A stretch of 64,000 nucleotides of DNA from [Leptolyngbya] sp. JSC-1 (GCA_000733415.1 KL662191.1:4977379-5041378), one strand, 5' to 3'. Positions 43,713 to 53,213 are shown, counted from the first letter of the stretch. The notes: generated from the letters alone by a model not told the origin. Numbers and translations: made by a program.

Positions 43713-44427
43713 AAGACCCTCCGACAATCGTTCCAATCGCTTCCCCCATCACGGCTCGCCGGATATTTCCCGGTACCGATAGATCGAACACAATGATAGG
43801 GATATTGTTATCTTTGCACAGGGCGATCGCAGTCGTATCCATCACCCGTAAGTCTTGAGTCAGAACATGGCCATAGGTGAGGCTTTGAAACCGACGTGCG
43901 TTGGGGTTGGTAGTGGGGTCCGCATCATAGACACCATCGACTTTGGTGGCCTTAAACACAACTTCGGCATTGATTTCAGCCGCTCGCAGAGCTGCGGTGG
44001 TATCGGTCGTGAAAAAGGGATTGCCGGAACCTGCTCCAAAAATCACCACCCGACCCTTTTCCAGATGGCGAATCGCGCGACGACGAATGTATGGCTCAGC
44101 CACCTCCTGCATTTCAATCGCGGTTAAAACACGGGTCGGGACGCCATTTTGCTCTAGGGCATCCTGCAACGTCATCGCATTCATCACAGTAGCGATCATG
44201 CCAATATAGTCGGCTGTAGCCCGATCCATGCCGGCGGCTGCGCCCTTCACGCCTCGAAAAATGTTGCCACCACCGACCACAATTGCCGTCTGCACCCCTT
44301 CTGCCACAATATCGGTAATCTCTTGCGCAATACTTTGCACCACGGCTGGGTCAATTCCGTAAGCCAAATTGCCCATGAGCGCTTCGCCGCTTAGCTTCAG
44401 CAGAACCCGCTGGTATGTTAATCCCAT
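43699..44427 (-). CDS. pyrH: Uridylate (UMP) kinase
   Basis: Phosphorylates UMP to UDP in pyrimidine synthesis; hexameric bacterial enzyme. 242 residues: RVLLKLSGEALMG at the N-terminus, AIVVGGGNIFRG, ATADYIGMIATVMNAM, and the C-terminal TAIALCKDNNIPIIVFDLSVPGNI. Normal length. It overlaps the start of frr, giving translational coupling. No other pyrimidine gene is nearby. Confidence 0.96.
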   Translation of the reverse strand: MGLTYQRVLLKLSGEALMGNLAYGIDPAVVQSIAQEITDIVAEGVQTAIVVGGGNIFRGVKGAAAGMDRATADYIGMIATVMNAMTLQDALEQNGVPTRVLTAIEMQEVAEPYIRRRAIRHLEKGRVVIFGAGSGNPFFTTDTTAALRAAEINAEVVFKATKVDGVYDADPTTNPNARRFQSLTYGHVLTQDLRVMDTTAIALCKDNNIPIIVFDLSVPGNIRRAVMGEAIGTIVGGSCEIS

Positions 44428-44621
44428 GCGATGACGACTTTTCCTATCTTGAATGTTTCCAACCTAAGATAGCAGTTGCCATGCCTTCTGTAATCTGTTG
44501 TTGAGCTGTAACATTTCATTACTGGTTAAGGAATGGTCAAGGGCTGGGTAGAACCCTGGTTGATGTCAGACAAGCGGCATATCCAATCACCCTACCCAAG
44601 CCGCTCTGGTTACTGAGACAA

Positions 44622-45170
44622 TCAAGCCGACCGCCACTTCACCGAACAACCCACCGGCGTTGTGAGTGTTGTAACAATTTCGTTACCTGAAAGCAGTTGA
44701 GTAATCGCATCCCGCAGATAGGAGTGCTCCACTGCACCTGGATGCTGAGGATTGTCATCGATGGCACCGCTGTAGCGCAGCACGCCCGTCTGGTCGATCA
44801 AGAAAGCCTGAGGAGTGCATTCCGCCCCAAAGCTACGCGCTACATCCTGGGTGACATCCCGCAAATAGGGAAAGTTCAACCGCTGCTCCACGGCAAAAAT
44901 CTTCATCTGCTCAAAGCTGTCCGCAGGAAACTGGCTCTCGTCGTTCGCATTAATTCCAATTAGGGTGAAGCCCTGCTCCGCAAACTCGACCTGGATCTGC
45001 GCCAAGCGATCCAGATACATCCGCACATAGGGACAGTGATTACACATGACGATCACACCCACGGCCCGAAAGCGTTCCAGGTAACGAGCCAAATGATGCA
45101 CCGCACCATCGATGCCAGGAATTTCAAAGTCAGGCGCGTAGCTACCAATCGCTGTTCCGCTTATGCCCAT
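44622..45170 (-). CDS. Thioredoxin-fold, AhpC/TSA-like protein
   Basis: 182 residues of the thioredoxin-like superfamily. The reactive region is CNHCPYVRMYLDRL, a single CPYV-type Cys next to another Cys two residues before, unlike classical CxxC. DFEIPGIDG at the start and PQAFLIDQTGVLRYSG later are typical of the peroxiredoxin/ResA-like group annotated as thioredoxin family in cyanobacteria. Cytosolic, no signal peptide. The redox partner is unknown. It stands alone between pyrH and the agmatinase-like gene. Confidence 0.88.
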   Translation of the reverse strand: MGISGTAIGSYAPDFEIPGIDGAVHHLARYLERFRAVGVIVMCNHCPYVRMYLDRLAQIQVEFAEQGFTLIGINANDESQFPADSFEQMKIFAVEQRLNFPYLRDVTQDVARSFGAECTPQAFLIDQTGVLRYSGAIDDNPQHPGAVEHSYLRDAITQLLSGNEIVTTLTTPVGCSVKWRSA

Positions 45171-45285
45171 ACCGTTTTAATTGGGAAGAACTAGGGAAAC
45201 CCAAGGAGACGAAGCTGAGGAAAACTGTCATCTGCAAAGGTTTCCGCCCTCCACAGTAGCGCAGTTTTCGCTCGCCTGGAAGCCC

Positions 45286-46200
45286 CTAGCTCAACCACTG
45301 TTTTGCCATCGCCTGATAACCAATCAGCTTGTAAACCAGCTTGGCTGCCGTGAACTCAGACACCACCGAATCCACAATCGGCGCTAGCTCCATGACATCG
45401 CAGCCAATCACATCATGGGACTCGAATACGCGGCGCAGGAAGGTGGTGAGCGAGTACCAGTTGAGGCCACCCGGTTCTGGTGTACCCACGCCCGGAATCA
45501 GAGTTGGGTCAATGCCATCCAGGTCAATCGTGAAGAAGACTTTGGGCGTTTGGATGCTGGCTAAGGCGCGTTCCATCCAGTCGGACTGGAGGGCAATTTC
45601 GCGGGCGCGGAATACGGCCAGAGGCTTGGATTTAATCAGATCGGCCTCTTCTTTACAAATGCTGCGAATGCCGATTTGCACCGTGGGTAAACCCATATCG
45701 ACAATCCGGCGCATCACGCAGGCGTGGTTGTGAATTGAACCTTCGTATTCGTGGCGCAGGTCGCCGTGGGCGTCGATTTGCACCACCGTAAAAGCTTCGT
45801 CTGGATTGGCCTTACGGTAGGCTTCTACCAGGCCAGTAGTGATACTGTGCTCGCCGCCCAATCCAATCACAAACTTGCCGTCGGCAATCAACTGGCGTAC
45901 CGTTTGTTCCGTCACGGCCAACATGGCCTCGGAACTGACCGGATGATCGCTGCGCGTGTCGGCAATCGGGTCATGGGTATAGATGCCCACCGGCCAGAGT
46001 TCTTGCTCTAGCTCTTCGTCGTAATATTCCACCTGCTGAGAAGCGGTCAGAATCGCGCTCGGCCCATTTTCACAGCCGCGGCGGTAAGTGGTGGTAGCTT
46101 CGAACGGAATCGGCAAAATCACCACATGGGCTTTATCGTAGGAGGCGGCCACATCTGGTCCCAAAAAGGGTAGATCGGCAGTAACAATTTGGGTCAGCAT
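45286..46200 (-). CDS. speB: Ureohydrolase, agmatinase (SpeB) family
   Basis: Metal-dependent hydrolase of the arginase/agmatinase family, about 304 residues from the ATG at 46200. Metal ligands: His in GLGGEHSITTG, Asp/His/Asp in QIDAHGDLR, Asp/Asp in TIDLDGIDP. Agmatinase yields putrescine and urea, but family members in cyanobacteria also hydrolyse other guanidino compounds, so the substrate is not certain. A longer in-frame start exists at 46266 but adds a non-family extension. No nickel-chaperone genes are adjacent. Confidence 0.88.
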   Translation of the reverse strand: MLTQIVTADLPFLGPDVAASYDKAHVVILPIPFEATTTYRRGCENGPSAILTASQQVEYYDEELEQELWPVGIYTHDPIADTRSDHPVSSEAMLAVTEQTVRQLIADGKFVIGLGGEHSITTGLVEAYRKANPDEAFTVVQIDAHGDLRHEYEGSIHNHACVMRRIVDMGLPTVQIGIRSICKEEADLIKSKPLAVFRAREIALQSDWMERALASIQTPKVFFTIDLDGIDPTLIPGVGTPEPGGLNWYSLTTFLRRVFESHDVIGCDVMELAPIVDSVVSEFTAAKLVYKLIGYQAMAKQWLS

Positions 46201-46626
46201 AGGGCAGTCAGCTTCAGCAATCGAAAGTAACACCTGATCCTGCCACATTCTCTTGGAAATCGGCAAAGTGGCAGCGGTTTGGGGAGAATACTGACAGTGC
46301 TAACTGCGCCCATACCAACAAAACCTAGCTGCGCCGGTTATGCAGCATCCAGTAGGGTTTAAGTTTTGTATAGGCTTGAAGCAGCTCAACGCATTCAGGT
46401 TGAAATCAGTTCGGGCCTGAGTTGCAGCGGAAGACCGGCATGAGCGGCAGCGATTCTGTCAGCAGGGCAGCCGAAACTGCGGTTCAATCTTAAGAGAGAG
46501 TTCCAAAACGAAACGGGTGAAAGTCTTTAAGATGGACGTACACCATTCTGAATCCAGTCTTGTGAAGTCGGGTCGGTCTGGTGACCTCATGCAATAACCT
46601 GAAGAATGACAGGAGCGAATTGAGAT
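46201..46626. other. Divergent promoter region between speB and the FKBP gene
   Basis: About 425 bp, GC-moderate, with no ORF I can support. It contains GC-rich stretches such as GCAGCGGAAGACCGGC and several short inverted segments around 46430-46475, but I could not fit a known RNA family. A good Shine-Dalgarno (AGGAG) precedes the FKBP start. Confidence 0.4.
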
Positions 46627-47055
46627 ATGGCACAAGCAAAAGCTGGCGACACCGTTGCTGTACATTACACCGGCAAGCTGGAAGACGGAACGGTGTTTGA
46701 TTCCTCAGAAGGAGGAATGCCACTAGAGTTTGCAATTGGCTCAGGGAATGTGATTCCGGGGTTTGAAGAAGCGGTGATCGGCATGAGTCCGGGAGATACC
46801 AAAACTGCTAAAATTCCGTCCGATGAAGCCTACGGTCCCTATTACGAAGAGCGAGTCCTCGTCGTGGATCGGCAGCAAATTCCGGCAGATTTACCCATTG
46901 ATATTGGTGCCCAATTGCAAATTCAGCAGCAGGGCGGCATGGTGATCCCAGTCGTGATTACCGACATCACCGACGGGCAAGTTACCCTAGATGCCAACCA
47001 TCCGCTGGCTGGAGAAGATTTGACGTTTGAGATTCGATTGGTTGCGATTAGTTGA
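46627..47055 (+). CDS. FKBP-type peptidyl-prolyl isomerase (SlyD-like)
   Basis: 142 residues. The FKBP half is VAVHYTGKLEDGTVFDSSE, with IPGFEEAVIGMSPGD and EAYGPYYEERV, and the IF-domain insert (residues about 70-125) is present as in SlyD. The His-rich metal-binding tail of E. coli SlyD is missing, so a nickel role is unlikely. Cytosolic folding helper. The Shine-Dalgarno ACAGGAGCG lies just before the ATG. Confidence 0.94.
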   Translation: MAQAKAGDTVAVHYTGKLEDGTVFDSSEGGMPLEFAIGSGNVIPGFEEAVIGMSPGDTKTAKIPSDEAYGPYYEERVLVVDRQQIPADLPIDIGAQLQIQQQGGMVIPVVITDITDGQVTLDANHPLAGEDLTFEIRLVAIS

Positions 47056-47179
47056 ATGTGGGCAGGAGTCAGGAGTCAGGAGGGGTAGGTTTTGCTGGAA
47101 GGTTCGCTGAACTGCTTTAGAGATTTGGCGGGTCCATCAAAAGGCAGAAATTCTGGTTCCTGCCTCCCTCAATTAGGAT

Positions 47180-47400
47180 CTGTAAATTTTTCTGTAAGGC
47201 TTCGTTGCCTGACCTGCCCGCAGATGGATCGCTGGCTAATCAAGTAAGTTCACTCATACGCTTGCATTCCCGCAGGGTTGTGGACTAAACCCCTCGTCTA
47301 GTCTACGTGAGCAGACTTCCCCGATTAGCCTGCAATGGATTCGCGGCGGGGAGAAGTACGAAGTCAAAAGTCGGATTGACCCAAAACTCTGAACAGACCC
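47180..47400 (-). mobile_element. MITE-like element, copy B (inverted relative to copy A)
   Basis: 221 bp; read on the minus strand it starts GGGTCTGTTCAGAGTTTTG, as copy A does on the plus strand, and the two align with mismatches and small gaps throughout. It lies in the 550-bp gap between the FKBP and selD-fusion genes, next to a heptamer array. No coding capacity beyond short chance frames. Confidence 0.75.
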
Positions 47401-47480
47401 CTCAGTTAGGAGTTAGGCTTCTGAGAGCATCAGTGGCCCCACAGCCTGATCAATGCTTCGCCTAATCGGCCACTGAAAAA

Positions 47481-47567
47481 CTCCTAACTCCCGACTCCTA
47501 ACTCCCGACTCCCGACTCCCGACTCCCGACTCCCGACTCCTAACTCCCGACTCCCGACTCCCGACTT
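47481..47567. repeat. ACTCCCG/ACTCCTA heptamer array
   Basis: About twelve heptamers of the type ACTCCCG with scattered ACTCCTA variants. Related GAGTCAG units occur upstream at 47066-47087. This is STRR-type DNA; the open frame on the minus strand (repeated GSRESGV) is an artefact of the repeat. Confidence 0.9.
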
Positions 47568-47604
47568 CCCCTTTCCTCGATTTACTCCTGCCCATTTACA
47601 CCCA

Positions 47605-49887
47605 ATGCAGTCTTTCCCACAGCCGATTGTTAAAGACTTGGTGCTAATTGGCGGTGGTCATAGTCATGCGATTGCGCTGAAACAGTGGGGAATGCAGCTC
47701 CTGGCAGGCGTTCGGGTAACGCTGATTAGCGACGTGTCGCACACTCCCTATTCGGGAATGCTGCCCGCCTATGTGGCAGGACTGTACGACTATGACGATT
47801 GCCATATTGATCTGCGACCGCTGAGTCAGTTTGCCAAAGCCAACCTCATCTTGGACCGAGCCGTCGGGCTAGATTTGCAGCAGAATCGCGTTCTGTTAGC
47901 AAACCATCCTCCGATTGGCTTCGATCTGCTGTCGCTGGATCTAGGCAGTACGCCTGCAACCTCGACCGTTCCTGGTGCCGCAGACCATGCGATTCCAGTC
48001 AAACCAATTTCCCAATTCCTCACCTACTGGGATCAGCTGGTGGCCGAGTTGACCAATCATCCTGGCCGGTTACGAGTGGCAGTGGTGGGCGGTGGGGCGG
48101 GCGGGGTGGAGTTGACCTTAGCGGTACAGGCTCGTCTAGCTCAGCTTTATTGCGATTTAGGACAATCAACCGATTTGTTAGACATGCATTTGCTGCACCG
48201 GGGCGAGCGGTTGGTGCCAGAGCGATCAACTTGGGTAGGTGAACGGTTAGGGCAAATTTTGCAGCAGCGCGGCGTTAGCATTCACCTCAACGAAACCGTT
48301 GTCGCGATTTCTGCTAGCGATTCTGCTAAAAAAATTAGCTGCGAGTCAGGGCTGACGCTGGCATGTGACCGCATCTTTTGGGTGACCCAGGCAGCCGCAG
48401 CGGAATGGTTAGCTACCTCTGGGCTAGCAACGACCGAGCGTGGGTTTGTGCTGGTGAATGATTGCCTACAGTCGATCTCTCATCCCCAAGTGTTTGCCGC
48501 TGGCGATGTTGCCACGATGCAAAACCACCCCCGTCCCAAAGCGGGCGTGTTCGCCGTTCGGCAAGGTAAACCCCTGCTGCAAAATCTACATCGTGCCTTG
48601 ACGGGTCAAGCATTACGGCCCTTTGTACCCCAGAAAGAATTTCTGATTCTCATCGGCACTGGCGATCGCGCAGCGCTAGCGTCCCGTGGTGCGTGGGGCT
48701 TTGGTCCTCATCCGCTGCTGTGGCGCTGGAAAGATTACATTGACCGCAAATTCATGGCCCAATTCACCGATCTTCAGGGTATGGCAGTCCTGCCTCAGAC
48801 TTCTGCCAAACCTACTGGAGAGCACCTTCCGAATCCGCCGATCATGCATTGTGCAGGCTGTGGCTCCAAAGTGGGCAGTACGGTGCTGGAACAGGTGCTG
48901 GCTCGAATTCAGCAAGAGCATTGGGTGAAGCGACCGGATATTTTGATCGGGCTAGACGCTGCTGACGATGCGGCTGTGCTCCATGTGCCTGCCAATCAGG
49001 TAATGGTACAAACCGTGGATTATTTTCGCAGCTTGCTCAGCGATCCGTTCGTATTCGGTCAGATTGCTGCAAACCACTGCCTCAGCGATTTATTTGCAAT
49101 GGGAGCTACGCCACAGAGTGCCTTGGCGATTGTCACCATACCTTATGCCACTGACTCAAAACTGGCGGAAACGCTCTATCAGCTTCTATCAGGCGCAGCA
49201 ACGGTACTAGCAGCCGCAAATGCAGCCTTGGTCGGCGGCCACACCACCGAAGGAGCCGAACTCGCCTTTGGCCTCACCTGTAATGGGTTAGCCGATCCAG
49301 CTCAGCTCTGGCGCAAAAGTGGCATGCAGCCCGGTCAAGCCTTGATTTTAACCAAAGCTCTGGGGACGGGCACCCTATTTGCTGCTGATATGCAGCTCCA
49401 AGCCAAAGGTCGCTGGATCGAAGCTGCTATCGAGTCGATGGTTCGTTCCAATCAAGCGGCGGCTAGCTGTTTACGGCAGTTTGGCACCACGGCCTGCACC
49501 GATGTAACAGGCTTTGGGCTGGCCGGTCATCTGCTGGAATTGATGCGGGCCTCTCAGGTGTCGGTAGACTTGCATCTCGATGCGGTCCCAATCCTGCCGG
49601 GAGCCAAAGAAACCCTGCAACAAGGCATTGTCAGTTCTCTACAGGCTCAAAACCTGCGAGCCGCCCAGCAAATTGCCACCTCTGAGCATTGGCAAATCCA
49701 TCCCCTATTCCCAATTTTGTTTGACCCCCAAACCTCCGGCGGATTACTGGCCTCGCTACCAGCAAGCCAGGCAGATGCCTGCGTAGCCGCCTTACAGCAG
49801 CTAGGCTATGCGGATGCACAGATTGTGGGAACTGTGATTGAGCAAGTTGGGCCGTCGGGAACCGCCCAGTTATTTCTGCGGGGGTAA
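47605..49887 (+). CDS. selD: NADH-oxidoreductase-like domain fused to selenide, water dikinase
   Basis: 760 residues in two parts. Residues 1-400 form an FAD/NAD(P) oxidoreductase of the type found fused N-terminal to SelD: LVLIGGGHSHAIALKQWG, VAVVGGGAGGVELTLAVQARL, VFAAGDVATM. Residues about 412-760 are SelD: CAGCGSKVG retains the essential Cys and Lys (GCGxK, with Ser at the second Cys position), then ILIGLDAADDAAVL, CTDVTGFGLAGHLLELM, DPQTSGGLLAS. SelD makes selenophosphate from selenide; with no selA/selB seen, use for selenouridine in tRNA is the likelier purpose (inference). Confidence 0.93.
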   Translation: MQSFPQPIVKDLVLIGGGHSHAIALKQWGMQLLAGVRVTLISDVSHTPYSGMLPAYVAGLYDYDDCHIDLRPLSQFAKANLILDRAVGLDLQQNRVLLANHPPIGFDLLSLDLGSTPATSTVPGAADHAIPVKPISQFLTYWDQLVAELTNHPGRLRVAVVGGGAGGVELTLAVQARLAQLYCDLGQSTDLLDMHLLHRGERLVPERSTWVGERLGQILQQRGVSIHLNETVVAISASDSAKKISCESGLTLACDRIFWVTQAAAAEWLATSGLATTERGFVLVNDCLQSISHPQVFAAGDVATMQNHPRPKAGVFAVRQGKPLLQNLHRALTGQALRPFVPQKEFLILIGTGDRAALASRGAWGFGPHPLLWRWKDYIDRKFMAQFTDLQGMAVLPQTSAKPTGEHLPNPPIMHCAGCGSKVGSTVLEQVLARIQQEHWVKRPDILIGLDAADDAAVLHVPANQVMVQTVDYFRSLLSDPFVFGQIAANHCLSDLFAMGATPQSALAIVTIPYATDSKLAETLYQLLSGAATVLAAANAALVGGHTTEGAELAFGLTCNGLADPAQLWRKSGMQPGQALILTKALGTGTLFAADMQLQAKGRWIEAAIESMVRSNQAAASCLRQFGTTACTDVTGFGLAGHLLELMRASQVSVDLHLDAVPILPGAKETLQQGIVSSLQAQNLRAAQQIATSEHWQIHPLFPILFDPQTSGGLLASLPASQADACVAALQQLGYADAQIVGTVIEQVGPSGTAQLFLRG

Positions 49888-49977
49888 GGGTTCTAGGGCA
49901 TTGCTGGCATCGCCATTGGAGGCGGATCCATTCATCCTGGGTGGTTACTCCCGACGCTGTACGCCTACGGCGGGGCA

Positions 49978-50592
49978 TTGAAAGACGAGGGGATTGAGGT
50001 GAGTGTGACGGTTGTTGATCAGTTGTTGGAGAAGCACAACTTTCGCAAACGCAAAGCGGTAAAAGCGTTGGCAACTGGGGAGAGTGAACATTGCAATGAA
50101 CAATTTGAAACCATTGAGCAGTTGAAAGGCACCTATCAAACCGCTGGCAATCCCGTCATGAGTCTGGATACAAACAAAGAGAATTAATTGGCAAGTTTTT
50201 CGAGCGTTTGCGATGGCGGGGGCAGCAACAGTTCACGTTACTACATCTTTAAGCAAGACTTGCAAGCATTGGTCAACGAGTTAGGAATTGAAATTCGTAT
50301 TGCTCACTATCCACCCTACACCTCTAAGTACAATCCGATTGAGCATCGCTTGTTTCCTCAGGTTTCAAGAACCTGTCAAGGAGTGATTTTTGATAGTGTT
50401 CAGACTGTCAAAGAATTGATGGGAAAGGCGACAATTCGTACAGGTCTCAAGGTATTCACGATGATTCTCGACAAACCATATTAAACCGGTCAAAAAGTTG
50501 CTAAAGACTTCAAATCCAATGTGAAGATTATCTTTGACGAGTTCTTGCCTCAGTGGAACTACACGGCCAAACCAGAATTACAGATTATTTAA
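49978..50592 (+). pseudogene. Degenerate ISAzo13-family transposase
   Basis: One reading frame from 49978 to 50592, broken by stops at 50185 and 50482. The remaining pieces match an ISAzo13-type transposase: FETIEQLKGTYQTAGNPVMS then SLDTNKEN at the end of the first part, DGGGSNSSRYYIFKQDLQ and IAHYPPYTSKYNPIEHRLFP in the second, KDFKSNVKIIFDEFLPQWNY after the second stop. Between the first and second parts well over 100 residues are missing, so an internal deletion joined the ends. Dead element. It ends 23 bp before the GH1 gene. Confidence 0.82.
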
Positions 50593-50614
50593 TCCTTGAT
50601 CCGGAGAATGCAAC

Positions 50615-51988
50615 ATGACAAGCTATCAATTTCCATCCGACTTTGCCTGGGGAGCCGCCACTGCCGCCTACCAAATCGAAGGAGCCGTCACAGAAGCAGG
50701 CCGCAAACCCAGCGTTTGGGATACCTTTAGCGCCACCCCCGGACGCACTCTCAACGGCGATACGGGTGCCATAGCTTGCGATCACTACCACCGCTACAAA
50801 GACGATGTGCAACTCATGGCCGATTTGGGCATCCGCCACTATCGCTTCAGTATTGCCTGGACGCGGATTCTGCCCGACGGACGCGGCACCGTCAACGAAG
50901 CAGGAGTGGATTTTTACCGTCGGTTAGTGGATTGTTTGCTGGAGCACGGCATTACGCCCCACGCCACCCTGTTTCACTGGGATAGCCCCCAAGCACTAGA
51001 AGACCTCTATGGCTCCTGGCGCAGCCGAGAAATGGCAAAGGATTTTGCCGACTATGCTACTGCCGTCGTGAGTCGATTGGGCGACCGCATCACCCACTGG
51101 ATGACGATTAACGAAATTCACTGCTTTACCCACATCGGCTATGGTGTGAATCAGGTTCCACCTCACGCACCCGGAACAGTGGTCAATCGCCTCAAAGATG
51201 TATGGCAAACCTCGCATCATGCTTTATTGGCCCACGGCATGGCCTGCCAGGCGATTCGCGCTGCTTCGCCAGTTCCCTGCTCCGTTGCCCTTGTGGATAA
51301 CTTTGTTCCTACCGTGCCGATTGCCGAATCACCAGAGCATATTGCCGCGGCTCAACAGGCATTTCATGGGTTCACCACCAATGGTGGCATCGTTGAACCT
51401 GCACTTACCGGCGCATACAGTACAGTATTACTAAACCAATTAGGCGAAGATGCACCAGAGATTCAAGAGGGCGATCTCAAAATCATTCACCAGCCCTTAG
51501 ATGCCTTTGGTTTCAATAACTACTTTGCCGTCTATGTGCGGGCGATTGACCAAGCTCCTGGCTATCAGTTTCTTGAGTTTCCCATCAGTTATCCCAAACT
51601 GCACATGCCCTGGCTTTTCTTCACCCCCGACTCAACCTACTGGGGCATTCGCCACATCAGCGAAACCCTGGGCCAACCCGATTTGCCTATCTACATTACC
51701 GAAAACGGCTGCGCTGTGGAGGATGTGTTGACAGCTAACAACGAAGTGATCGACACGGATCGGATTTTATTTCTGCGGCATTACCTGCGTTCGGCCCATC
51801 GCGCTATTCAGGAAGGCTATCCGCTTAAGGGCTACTTTGTTTGGAGTCTATTAGATAATTTTGAATGGGCTTGGGGTTACGAGCGGCGATTTGGGATCAA
51901 CTATGTCGATTACGCGACTCAGCAACGCTTGCCCAAAGCTAGCGCCCATTGGTATGCGGAATGTATTCGACAGAATTGGGTGGTTTAG
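50615..51988 (+). CDS. Family GH1 beta-glycosidase
   Basis: 457 residues, full-length GH1 barrel. The acid/base Glu167 is in MTINEIHCF (usual TxNEP, here NEI), the nucleophile Glu363 is in IYITENGCAVED. The N-terminal FAWGAATAAYQIEGA and the C-terminal YFVWSLLDNFEWAWGY are intact. Likely hydrolyses beta-glucosides or related disaccharides in the cytosol; no signal peptide is seen. The Shine-Dalgarno CCGGAGA precedes the ATG. It follows a dead transposase gene closely, which may hint at past transfer. Confidence 0.95.
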   Translation: MTSYQFPSDFAWGAATAAYQIEGAVTEAGRKPSVWDTFSATPGRTLNGDTGAIACDHYHRYKDDVQLMADLGIRHYRFSIAWTRILPDGRGTVNEAGVDFYRRLVDCLLEHGITPHATLFHWDSPQALEDLYGSWRSREMAKDFADYATAVVSRLGDRITHWMTINEIHCFTHIGYGVNQVPPHAPGTVVNRLKDVWQTSHHALLAHGMACQAIRAASPVPCSVALVDNFVPTVPIAESPEHIAAAQQAFHGFTTNGGIVEPALTGAYSTVLLNQLGEDAPEIQEGDLKIIHQPLDAFGFNNYFAVYVRAIDQAPGYQFLEFPISYPKLHMPWLFFTPDSTYWGIRHISETLGQPDLPIYITENGCAVEDVLTANNEVIDTDRILFLRHYLRSAHRAIQEGYPLKGYFVWSLLDNFEWAWGYERRFGINYVDYATQQRLPKASAHWYAECIRQNWVV

Positions 51989-52034
51989 TAACCGTTAATG
52001 AACTATTAATGAACTATTAATGAATTGTAGGCTT

Positions 52035-52120
52035 GGTCAGGCGTTACTCCTTACGAGAAAGCAAACCAAAAGCAAGCCAGGCATCGGTGTAGCCCTTCCC
52101 TAGGAAATAACGCCCTGACC
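52035..52120. repeat. Stem of about 12 bp around a 60-nt loop between convergent genes
   Basis: GGTCAGGCGTTA (52035-52046) pairs with TAACGCCCTGACC (52108-52120) with one bulged base. It sits exactly between the GH1 gene and the first CAX gene, which converge, so it may end transcription from one or both sides. Upstream at 51991-52030 lie three 11-bp TTAATGAACTA units. Confidence 0.55.
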
Positions 52121-52124
52121 CATA

Positions 52125-53213
52125 TCAAGCCGGATGGAAATAGAACGCCGCCCCTAGCACCGCATAGGTGGCCAGCAGCAACGCCCCTTCTAGCCAATTG
52201 GAGCGTCCGTCTAGACTGATCAGGTTTGCTAGCGCCACAGCAGCGGTCACCGCCACCACCTCAAATAGATTAAAATTCAGGTCCATTGGCTGCCCAAGTG
52301 CCTGCCCGATCAGCACCAGCAGCGGAGCCACAAACAGCGCCACCAGCAAACTAGATCCCATCGCTACCGACACCGACAAATCCATGTTGTTTTTTAAGGC
52401 CACACCCACTGCCGTGACATATTCCGCTGCCCCACCCACCAACGGCAGCAGGATCACCCCGGTAAATAGTGGCGACAGCCCCAGCCCTTTGGTGGCTTCT
52501 TCGACCGCCCCGACGAAAATTTCTGATTCGTAGGCAACAGCAACCGTGGAAACTAGCAACACGCCCAGCCACAACCAGAGATTAGGTTTATGGTCCTCCT
52601 CAGCTGCTGCTTCCTCTTCTAGTTCCACCACGCCAACGTCATAGAGATAGCTGTGGGTCTTCAAGGAAAACACCAGCGTCAGGGCATAGACAACCATCAG
52701 AATAATTGCCGCCGCCCGCGACAGTTGGGCAATCTCCGGCTCATTCACTCCACCGGAGGTGGAAACCACCAAGGCCGGCAACACAATTGCCGTTACGGCC
52801 AGCGTCATCGTCGAGCCATTCACCCGCGCCACAACGGGTTGGAATTCCTGCTCCTTGTAGCGGAGGCCGCCCAAAAACATCGACAAGCCCATCACCAACA
52901 GCAAATTGCTCACCACCGTGCCGGTAATGCTGGCCTTGACAATATCGACTAACCCCGCCCGCAAAGCCGCCAGCGCAATGATCAGCTCAGTGGCATTGCC
53001 AAACACTGCATTCAGCAATCCCCCAACCGAGGGGCCGGTAATCACCGCGACTTCTTCGGTCGCCGTACTGAGCCAGATTGCCAACGGCACAATTGCGATG
53101 GCAGCAGTGATGAATACGGTCAACGCTCCCCATTCCAACCGCTCAGCGGCAATCGAAATCGGAATGAAGATCAGCAGACCAATAGAAAGTAACTTTTTGA
53201 TTGACATAGACAA
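52125..53213 (-). CDS. CAX-type cation/proton exchanger, paralogue 1
   Basis: 362 residues, about eleven helices with the two repeats of the CaCA superfamily. Repeat 1 is intact: GGLLNAVFGNATELIIALAALRAG. Repeat 2 reads LVGGAAEYVTAVGVALKNNMD, where canonical CAX has GNAAEH; the Asn and His are Gly and Tyr. An acidic loop (EEEAAAEEDH) separates the halves. Exports Ca2+ or another divalent cation against H+ in the family; altered selectivity or loss of function is possible here. A second, canonical paralogue is at 54164. Confidence 0.9.
   Translation of the reverse strand: MSMSIKKLLSIGLLIFIPISIAAERLEWGALTVFITAAIAIVPLAIWLSTATEEVAVITGPSVGGLLNAVFGNATELIIALAALRAGLVDIVKASITGTVVSNLLLVMGLSMFLGGLRYKEQEFQPVVARVNGSTMTLAVTAIVLPALVVSTSGGVNEPEIAQLSRAAAIILMVVYALTLVFSLKTHSYLYDVGVVELEEEAAAEEDHKPNLWLWLGVLLVSTVAVAYESEIFVGAVEEATKGLGLSPLFTGVILLPLVGGAAEYVTAVGVALKNNMDLSVSVAMGSSLLVALFVAPLLVLIGQALGQPMDLNFNLFEVVAVTAAVALANLISLDGRSNWLEGALLLATYAVLGAAFYFHPA

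Noticed and set aside
46201..46626. 6S or other structured RNA between speB and the FKBP gene
   Set aside because: GC-rich stretches are present, but I could not fit a known RNA fold.
47413..47595. Minus-strand frame with repeated GSRESGV
   Set aside because: Artefact of the ACTCCCG heptamer repeat.
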